A stretch of DNA of 5,090 nt from Porphyromonadaceae bacterium (GTDB lineage Bacteria; Bacteroidota; Bacteroidia; Bacteroidales; UBA11471), in NCBI GenBank assembly GCA_021199145.1, contig JAJQIP010000070.1:1-5090 (forward strand). Reading direction: 5' to 3'. Below the pieces are notes generated by a model that saw only the letters and a list, made by a program, of their open reading frames with translations, did not search any database and was not told the origin of the DNA. A program made the position numbers and the translations under genes. The stretch's first letter is position 1; the number at the start of each line of letters is the position of its first letter. This document shows, piece after piece, positions 1 to 5,090 of this stretch.

Positions 1-858
1 GATTTCTCACCTGCGGAAATAGAGGGGCGCATAACGGCCTACCGGACGCTTGAGCATCGGGTCAAAGCGGGCAGGAAACAGCTGGACCCCGAACAATATG
101 ACGCATTTTTCCAACTCGTCGAATATCCGGTGACGGGGGCCGCCAATATGAATTATAAATGGCTTTACGCCCAAAAAGCCAGACACGCCGCCACCCTCGA
201 TGAAGCCCGTCGTTACGAAGAGATGAGCGTCAATGCCTATGATGCCATCACGGCCCTGGACCGATATTACAATTTCGAACTGAAGCAAGGCAAATGGAAC
301 GGCATTATCAACATGAACAACAACCGTTTCGTCTTTGAGAAATTCGAACTCCCCGACGATTTCTCCCCTGCCTCCCAACCGAAGAAAGACTCCGGAGAGA
401 AAAGGAACTTTATCTCCCGGAACGCCGTGGATGCCGACAACCCCCTTCCCGAAGGGGCGTACCCTATCGAAGAGTTGGGATATAGCCGACAGGCCGTGGT
501 ACTCCCTGCCGGAGAGACGCTGACCTATACTTTCGAGACCGCCAAAAAAGGCGATGCGGCCATATGGGTATCCCTCTTGCCGACCTACCCTGTAAACGGG
601 GGTGATTTGAGATACGAAATATCCGTTGACGACGACACCCCCCAAACCGTTTCGTTCAAGACCGTCGGACGGTCGGAGCCGTGGAAAATAAACGTGTTGC
701 GCAACCTGGCTCTGACATCCACCCGACATACCTTGACCAAAAACAAGAAACACATTATATATATAAAGGCACTCGATGAAGGGGTGGTCGTCGACCAGCT
801 TATGCTCGATTTCGAACCGGAGAAACCGTTCTACCGCATACCGGAACCCGTTAAATAG
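1..858 (+). CDS. GH115 family α-glucuronidase, C-terminal part (5' end outside window)
   Basis: The reading frame is open from the first base to a TAG at 856-858, giving 285 visible residues; the start and the catalytic barrel lie upstream. Known GH115 enzymes remove glucuronic or 4-O-methylglucuronic acid side chains from xylan, including internal ones. Visible residues 1-94 look like the end of the helical domain, with the family-like stretch FFQLVEYPV (36-44), an A-x-MN motif just after it (48-51), and YYN...GKW (89-99). A polar linker (about 118-135) leads to a β-rich domain (about 136-280) resembling the GH115 C-terminal sandwich: LGYSRQAVVLP, LLPTYPVN (192-199), LRYEISVDDD (203-212), SRHTL (ending at 245) and GVVVDQL (261-267). 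These resemblances are from memory, not from a search. GH115 enzymes in Bacteroidales are usually exported, but the signal region is not in view. The family is fairly sure; substrate specificity cannot be judged without the active site. Confidence 0.85.
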   Translation, partial: DFSPAEIEGRITAYRTLEHRVKAGRKQLDPEQYDAFFQLVEYPVTGAANMNYKWLYAQKARHAATLDEARRYEEMSVNAYDAITALDRYYNFELKQGKWNGIINMNNNRFVFEKFELPDDFSPASQPKKDSGEKRNFISRNAVDADNPLPEGAYPIEELGYSRQAVVLPAGETLTYTFETAKKGDAAIWVSLLPTYPVNGGDLRYEISVDDDTPQTVSFKTVGRSEPWKINVLRNLALTSTRHTLTKNKKHIIYIKALDEGVVVDQLMLDFEPEKPFYRIPEPVK

Positions 859-864
859 TCTTGT

Positions 865-871
865 AAAGGAG
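865..871 (+). promoter_or_regulatory. Shine-Dalgarno-like site for the TPR gene
   Basis: AAAGGAG sits 7 bases before the ATG at 879, within the 20-bp gap after the GH115 stop codon. It supports 879 as the start. Bacteroidota often lack such sites, and the next gene downstream has none, so this one stands out locally. The gap is too short to hold an obvious promoter or a hairpin terminator, which favours read-through from the GH115 gene. Confidence 0.6.
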
Positions 872-878
872 TTGTAAG

Positions 879-3107
879 ATGACATTGAAAGAAATAGGAC
901 AGACCTACGACACCATCCTGTCGTTACTGAAAGAGAAGCGGCTGAAGGAGGCTTTCGGGAAGATTGCGTCCCTGATATCCTTGTCGCCGGACGAATGGCA
1001 GGCCATGGATAAACTCACGGAGATAGAGAGCTCCTATCGGTACATGATACAATATATGTTAGAGGGGATGGCCGACCCCAACCGGCGGGACTTCTATTAC
1101 AATCTGCTCCTTTCGACCTACGACCTGACCGACAAAGTCGTTGAAAGTCTCCTCGAAAAGGAGTCCCCAACGCTCTACTACCAGAAAAAAAGGTATTACC
1201 GTCTGCATCCCGACGAAACCATCCGGGCGGTTCTTGACGAAATTGACAAGAGTTCCGAAGAGCTATCCCTCAACAGTCTGCTCGACAATACGGACACACG
1301 GCGGGACACTCAAACCTCTTTACAGAAAAAAGTCGAACAGGCGGAGGAGGAACTCTTTGTCCGCACCTGGTGCGATTATCCCGCCACAGAAGAAGATTAC
1401 TCGGCACTCCAGGAGGGACTGTCACCGACACACTTCGCCACAGGCACCGTTACGCTGCTCATCGCCTCTCTTACCTTAAATATATTGTACCGGTACGATG
1501 AAAAAAAGTTGGACCTCCTCCTCTCCACCTATACGGACTCTGACGAAGAAGAGGTCCGGCAACGGGCTCTTTGCGGCATATTGATGCTGTTTTTTGTCCA
1601 TCGGGACCGTATTCGGCTTTCGGCTTTGCTCACGACCCACATTGAGGCGATGAAAGAACAGCCTGCATTCGTTCGGGAAGTACGGGACATTTTCCTACAG
1701 TTCATCAAAAGCCGAGAGACAGAACGCATCTCCCGAAAATTCTCCGAAGAGGTTCTTCCCGAAATGATGAAACTGAGTCCGACCCTATACGACAAAATCA
1801 AATCCACGGATATTGACCCGGAAACAGGAGCGGCCGACTTTAACCCCGAGTGGCAAGAGATACTCGAACAATCGGGAATAGCCGATAAGATAAAGGAGTT
1901 GAACGATTTGCAAATGGAGGGTTCCGATGTCTTCCTATCGACATTTTCGGGATTGAAAAATTTCCCCTTCTTCCACGAAATGGGGAATTGGTTCCGCCTG
2001 TTCACGCCCGAACATACGGCACTACAGGGAATCTTTCCCAATGAGGAAGCGGACAAGAACAACTTCATGCGTCTCTTAGCCGGCTCCCATTTTCTGTGCA
2101 ATTCCGACAAATATTCCCTTTGTCTCAGTCTCAAGCAAATTCCCGACTCCCAACGGAAGATGACGATGATGCACTTCAATGAGGAGGGGTCGGACATGGC
2201 TCAGATGCAGAAAGAAGAGCAGGAACTGCAGTCCGGAGAAGCCGGCAGGAATATCGCTGGCCAATACATCCAGGATTTATACCGCTTCTTCAAGCTGCAT
2301 CCCCGTCGGGACGAATTTCACGACCCGTTCGCACAGCCCATAGACTTGATGCAAATCGATTGTCTGCAATCGATTCTGGACGACGACGAGACCCTGCGTA
2401 TCATCGGCGAACTCTATTTCAAGAAGAAATATTACGAGGATGCCTTAACCCTGTTCGAGCGGCTTTCCGAACGGTATACAACCGACAACGGGCTATATCA
2501 GAAAATAGGCTATTGCCTGCAGGCGACGGGGAAGTACGAAAAAGCCTTGAAAGCCTATATGTGCGCCGAAATGATACAGCCCGACAATATATGGACCGTG
2601 CGCCGCATCGCCATGTGTCACCGGACTCTCAAAAATCCGGCAGAGGCGCTCAAATACTACCTGCGGGCGGAATCCCTGCAGCCGGACAACCTCACCGTCG
2701 AACTGCTCATCGGGCATTGCTATGTCGAAGAGAAGAACTATGAGGAGGCCCTGAAATATTACTTCAAAGTCGATTACCTCGAACCTGACAACGGCAAGGC
2801 CTGGAGAGCCATCGCCTGGTGTTCGTTCCTTGTAGGGAAAAACGAACAGGCCATACGCTACTACAAAAAAGTCCTGGCCGTCCATCCGTCGGCCGTCGAC
2901 TATATGAACGCCGGCCACGTAGAGTTGGCCGTCCGACACACCCGACGGGCGCTGGAACTCTATCGGGAAAGCATCTCATTATACGAAAACGGCACTCGGC
3001 AATTCCTGGAAAACTTCAGGCAGGATATTCCTGAATTGATTCGGGCAGGCATAGAGAAGTCGGATATCCCCATCCTCATGGACCAACTGTTGTACCAAAT
3101 TTCATAA
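879..3107 (+). CDS. TPR repeat protein with a large uncharacterised N-terminal region
   Basis: This is a complete 742-residue protein with a well-placed AAAGGAG site. It has no signal peptide and no convincing membrane segment, so it is probably cytoplasmic. Residues 1-130 look helical and acidic/basic mixed; about 139-165 is a charged stretch that could form a short coiled coil. Residues 185-240 have a HEAT-like look: a hydrophobic helix (186-203), then EEEVRQRAL (223-231). Aromatic-rich motifs follow, LKNFPFFHEMGNWF (359-372) and YRFFKLHPRRDEF (468-480), which resemble segments I recall from hypothetical Bacteroidales TPR proteins. Residues 503-706 are six TPR units, and the last 36 residues are a C-terminal cap. 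TPR arrays bind peptides or partner proteins, so a scaffold or adaptor role is inferred; no enzyme motif is visible and the function is unknown. It lies 20 bp after the GH115 gene and 5 bp before a Dcp-type peptidase gene, in an apparent operon. Confidence 0.93.
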   Translation: MTLKEIGQTYDTILSLLKEKRLKEAFGKIASLISLSPDEWQAMDKLTEIESSYRYMIQYMLEGMADPNRRDFYYNLLLSTYDLTDKVVESLLEKESPTLYYQKKRYYRLHPDETIRAVLDEIDKSSEELSLNSLLDNTDTRRDTQTSLQKKVEQAEEELFVRTWCDYPATEEDYSALQEGLSPTHFATGTVTLLIASLTLNILYRYDEKKLDLLLSTYTDSDEEEVRQRALCGILMLFFVHRDRIRLSALLTTHIEAMKEQPAFVREVRDIFLQFIKSRETERISRKFSEEVLPEMMKLSPTLYDKIKSTDIDPETGAADFNPEWQEILEQSGIADKIKELNDLQMEGSDVFLSTFSGLKNFPFFHEMGNWFRLFTPEHTALQGIFPNEEADKNNFMRLLAGSHFLCNSDKYSLCLSLKQIPDSQRKMTMMHFNEEGSDMAQMQKEEQELQSGEAGRNIAGQYIQDLYRFFKLHPRRDEFHDPFAQPIDLMQIDCLQSILDDDETLRIIGELYFKKKYYEDALTLFERLSERYTTDNGLYQKIGYCLQATGKYEKALKAYMCAEMIQPDNIWTVRRIAMCHRTLKNPAEALKYYLRAESLQPDNLTVELLIGHCYVEEKNYEEALKYYFKVDYLEPDNGKAWRAIAWCSFLVGKNEQAIRYYKKVLAVHPSAVDYMNAGHVELAVRHTRRALELYRESISLYENGTRQFLENFRQDIPELIRAGIEKSDIPILMDQLLYQIS
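2385..2996 (+). repeat. Array of six tetratricopeptide repeats (coding)
   Basis: These bases encode residues 503-706 of the TPR protein as six consecutive 34-residue units starting at residues 503, 537, 571, 605, 639 and 673, with no insertions. The TPR position-20 alanine is present in all six (A522, A556, A590, A624, A658, A692), and the position-32 proline in units 2 to 5 (P568, P602, P636, P670). Units 2 to 4 end in PDN. Units 2 to 5 carry Cys at position 10. The first and last units are the most degenerate, as is common at the ends of a solenoid. The repeat is clear at protein level and has diverged at DNA level, so it is an old domain array, not a recent duplication. Confidence 0.93.
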
Positions 3108-3112
3108 TCTCC

Positions 3113-5090
3113 ATGAATCCAGACAATAATCCCCTATTAGCACCCTTCACCACCCCTCACGGGACAGCTCCGTTTGACCGGATAAAGACGGCCGATTTCG
3201 AACCGGCCGTCCGTGAGGCTATCGCCCTGCACAAGGCTGAAATAGAATCCATTATCGGACAAGATGCCGCCCCTACATTCGCCAATACCGTCGAGGCGTT
3301 GGAGCGGTCAGGAGCCAAGCTCAAGCGCATCACCTCCCTGTTCTTTAATCTGCTCAGCGCCAACGGAGACGATGAGATGATAGCGGTTTCGGAACGCATC
3401 TCCCCCCTCCTGACGGAACACCAAAACAATATCTGTCTCAACGAGACCCTCTTCCGTCGAATCAAGACCGTATACGACCATCGGGACGCTCTATCCCTCT
3501 CCCTCGAAGAGGGACGTCTCCTCACCGAAACCTATGAAAATATGGTCCGCAACGGAGCCAATCTCGAAAAGGGGGACCGAGAGAAATTCCGCAAACTGAG
3601 TCTGGAATTAAGTCAACTGAGTCTGAAATTCGAGTCGAACCTGTTGCGGGCGACGAGTGCCTTCGAGATGCTTCTCACACAAGAAGACGAGATTGCGGGG
3701 CTTCCGCAAAGCGCCCTTGACGCAGCGGCTATACGGGCGAAGGAGAAAGGGCATAGCGGAGCCTATCTTTTCGACTTGAGCTATCCCAGTATGAACGCCT
3801 TTCTGCAATATGCCGAACGGCGGGATTTGCGGGAGAGAATACATCGGACCTACAATACCCGTTGCACCCAAGGGGAGTACGACAACCGTACCGTTGTCGT
3901 CCGTATCGCCGAGATACGCTACGAAATCGCCCGACTCTTGGGGTATGCCGACTACGCCGCATACGTACTCGAGCACCGCATGGCCCACGACAGCGGACAG
4001 GTCTACAAACTGCTGCACCAACTGCTCGATGCCTATAAACCGGTGGCGCAACAGGAGGTCGAGCAGCTGAAGCGTTTTGCCGCCGCCAAAGAGGAAAAAG
4101 CCGTTGATTTGATGCCCTGGGACTACGCCTACTACTCCACCCGTCAGAAAGAGGAACTGCACAACCTCAACGACGAGATGTTGAAGCCCTACTTCGAGTT
4201 GGAACAGGTCAAAAAAGGGGTATTCGGATTGGCCTCCCGCCTGTACGGACTGACATTCCGCAAGACCTCCGATATCCCCGTTTACCACCCCGAAGTGGAG
4301 ACCTTCGAAGTCTTTGATGAGAATGACCAATATCTGGCCGTACTCTATACCGACTTCTATCCCCGACCGACCAAGCAAGGCGGTGCCTGGATGACTGAAT
4401 ACAAGGGGCAATGGCTGACACCGGAAGGGGAAAACAGCCGGCCGCACATTTCCCTGGTCATGAATTTCACACGCCCCACCGACACCGCCCCTGCGCTACT
4501 TACCTACAGCGAAGTGGAGACCTTCCTGCATGAATTCGGACACGCCTTACAGGGCATGATGGCCCAGACCAAGTATGAATCGCTTTCGGGGACGAATGTC
4601 TATCGGGATTTCGTCGAACTCCCTTCCCAAATCATGGAAAACTGGCTGCCCGAACGCCCCTTCCTCGCCACTTTCGCCCGTCATTATCTTACCCAGGAGA
4701 TTCTGCCGGACAGCCACATTGACAAGATACGGGATACCCGACAATACCACGCCGGCTATCATTGCGTACGCCAACTCACTTTCGGATTGCTCGACATGGC
4801 CTGGCACACCGGCAACGGGAAAACGGACGATATCACCAAATTCGAACAGGAGGCCATCACCCCTACCCAACTGTTGCCGTTCACCGAAGGGACCCTTATC
4901 AGCACCCAGTTCTCCCATATCTTCGGAGGCGGCTATGCGGCCGGCTACTACGGCTATAAATGGGCGGAGGTACTCGATGCCGACGCCTTCTCCCTGTTTC
5001 AGGAGAAGGGGATATTCGACAAGGAGACGGCCCTCTCTTTCCGGAAGAATATTTTGGAGAAGGGGGATACGGAAGATCCCATGACCCTTT
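3113..5090 (+). CDS. dcp: M3 family zinc metallopeptidase, dipeptidyl carboxypeptidase (Dcp) type; 3' end outside window
   Basis: The frame is open for 659 codons from ATG 3113 to the window edge. Dcp enzymes cleave dipeptides from the C-terminus of peptides and help recycle peptides in the cell. The zinc site is complete: HEFGH at residues 473-477 (bases 4529-4543), with Glu502 in FVELPSQ as the third ligand, 29 residues after the first His as in thimet oligopeptidase. The substrate-binding segment HIFGGGYAAGYYGYKW (602-617) keeps His602, Tyr608, Tyr612 and Tyr615, and its first 12 residues match E. coli Dcp as I recall it. GGAWM (423-427) is also typical. Residues 1 to about 240 form the helical N-terminal part. 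The N-terminus (MNPDNNPLLAPF) has no signal peptide, suggesting a cytoplasmic enzyme. The start lies 5 bp after the TPR stop with no Shine-Dalgarno site, so translation may be coupled; the next in-frame ATG is far downstream. Compared with E. coli Dcp (681 residues), about 20 residues are missing. Oligopeptidase A is a less likely alternative. Confidence 0.94.
   Translation, partial: MNPDNNPLLAPFTTPHGTAPFDRIKTADFEPAVREAIALHKAEIESIIGQDAAPTFANTVEALERSGAKLKRITSLFFNLLSANGDDEMIAVSERISPLLTEHQNNICLNETLFRRIKTVYDHRDALSLSLEEGRLLTETYENMVRNGANLEKGDREKFRKLSLELSQLSLKFESNLLRATSAFEMLLTQEDEIAGLPQSALDAAAIRAKEKGHSGAYLFDLSYPSMNAFLQYAERRDLRERIHRTYNTRCTQGEYDNRTVVVRIAEIRYEIARLLGYADYAAYVLEHRMAHDSGQVYKLLHQLLDAYKPVAQQEVEQLKRFAAAKEEKAVDLMPWDYAYYSTRQKEELHNLNDEMLKPYFELEQVKKGVFGLASRLYGLTFRKTSDIPVYHPEVETFEVFDENDQYLAVLYTDFYPRPTKQGGAWMTEYKGQWLTPEGENSRPHISLVMNFTRPTDTAPALLTYSEVETFLHEFGHALQGMMAQTKYESLSGTNVYRDFVELPSQIMENWLPERPFLATFARHYLTQEILPDSHIDKIRDTRQYHAGYHCVRQLTFGLLDMAWHTGNGKTDDITKFEQEAITPTQLLPFTEGTLISTQFSHIFGGGYAAGYYGYKWAEVLDADAFSLFQEKGIFDKETALSFRKNILEKGDTEDPMTL

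Noticed and set aside
442..457. Inverted repeat CCCCTTC/GAAGGGG as a possible terminator
   Set aside because: The loop is only two bases, no T-run follows, and it lies inside the GH115 coding sequence.
750..770. AT-rich stretch (TATATATATAAAGG) as a possible internal promoter for the TPR gene
   Set aside because: It does not match the Bacteroides -7 consensus TAnnTTTG with an upstream TTG at proper spacing, and it encodes the conserved GH115 C-terminal domain.
7..885. Long antisense open frame (292 codons) across the whole GH115 segment
   Set aside because: It mirrors a well-supported protein family on the + strand. The translation looks low-information and matches no family, and the frame stays open because the sense strand rarely uses the codons that become stops on the reverse strand.
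1185..1191. Run of seven A in the TPR gene as a frameshift site or sequencing error
   Set aside because: The codon phase is wrong for a standard -1 slippery heptamer, and the frame continues without a break on both sides.
1434..1488. Hydrophobic segment of the TPR protein (residues 186-203) as a membrane helix
   Set aside because: It is rich in Thr and Ser, is isolated, and sits next to a HEAT-like motif in an otherwise soluble, charged protein. A buried solenoid helix fits better.
3608..4447. Long antisense open frame (279 codons) inside the M3 peptidase gene
   Set aside because: The + strand here encodes the conserved Dcp core without interruption. The antisense translation has no recognisable domain and no neighbouring genes on that strand.
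4291..4525. 16-bp exact direct repeat CGAAGTGGAGACCTTC at 4291-4306 and 4510-4525
   Set aside because: Both copies lie in frame in the peptidase gene and encode EVETF (residues 394-398 and 467-471). The surrounding sequence does not repeat, so this looks like a chance match of common codons and not a mobile element or a duplication.

Overview
The window reads as an ordinary stretch of a Bacteroidota chromosome, most likely a gut-type member of the order Bacteroidales. Three protein genes lie head to tail on the + strand and fill almost every base. The placement rests on recognisable protein families (a GH115 α-glucuronidase end, a Bacteroidales-style TPR protein and a Bacteroidota-flavoured M3 dipeptidyl carboxypeptidase) and on the lack of a Shine-Dalgarno sequence at one of the two visible starts. 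Base composition looks balanced to slightly GC-rich by eye. I cannot name a genus.

Layout: (1) 1-858 is the 3' end of a GH115 xylan α-glucuronidase gene whose N-terminal and catalytic parts lie upstream of the window. (2) 879-3107 is a complete 742-residue protein with about 500 residues of uncharacterised, largely helical sequence followed by six TPR units in strict 34-residue register. (3) 3113-5090 is an M3 metallopeptidase of the Dcp type that runs off the right edge about 20 residues short of its expected end. The gaps are 20 bp and 5 bp. No terminator or promoter is visible in either, so the three genes are probably co-transcribed. No RNA gene, mobile element, CRISPR array or attachment site is visible.

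Functionally, the first gene removes (4-O-methyl)glucuronic acid side chains from xylan. The third is a cytoplasmic peptidase that releases dipeptides from peptide C-termini. The TPR protein between them has no signal peptide and is probably a cytoplasmic scaffold or adaptor of unknown role. The tight TPR-peptidase spacing suggests translational coupling and perhaps a shared role, but nothing in the sequence proves one.

I found no convincing new system. The items most worth a second look are the unknown N-terminal region of the TPR protein, the regular cysteine at the same position of four successive TPRs, and whether the TPR-peptidase pairing is conserved.
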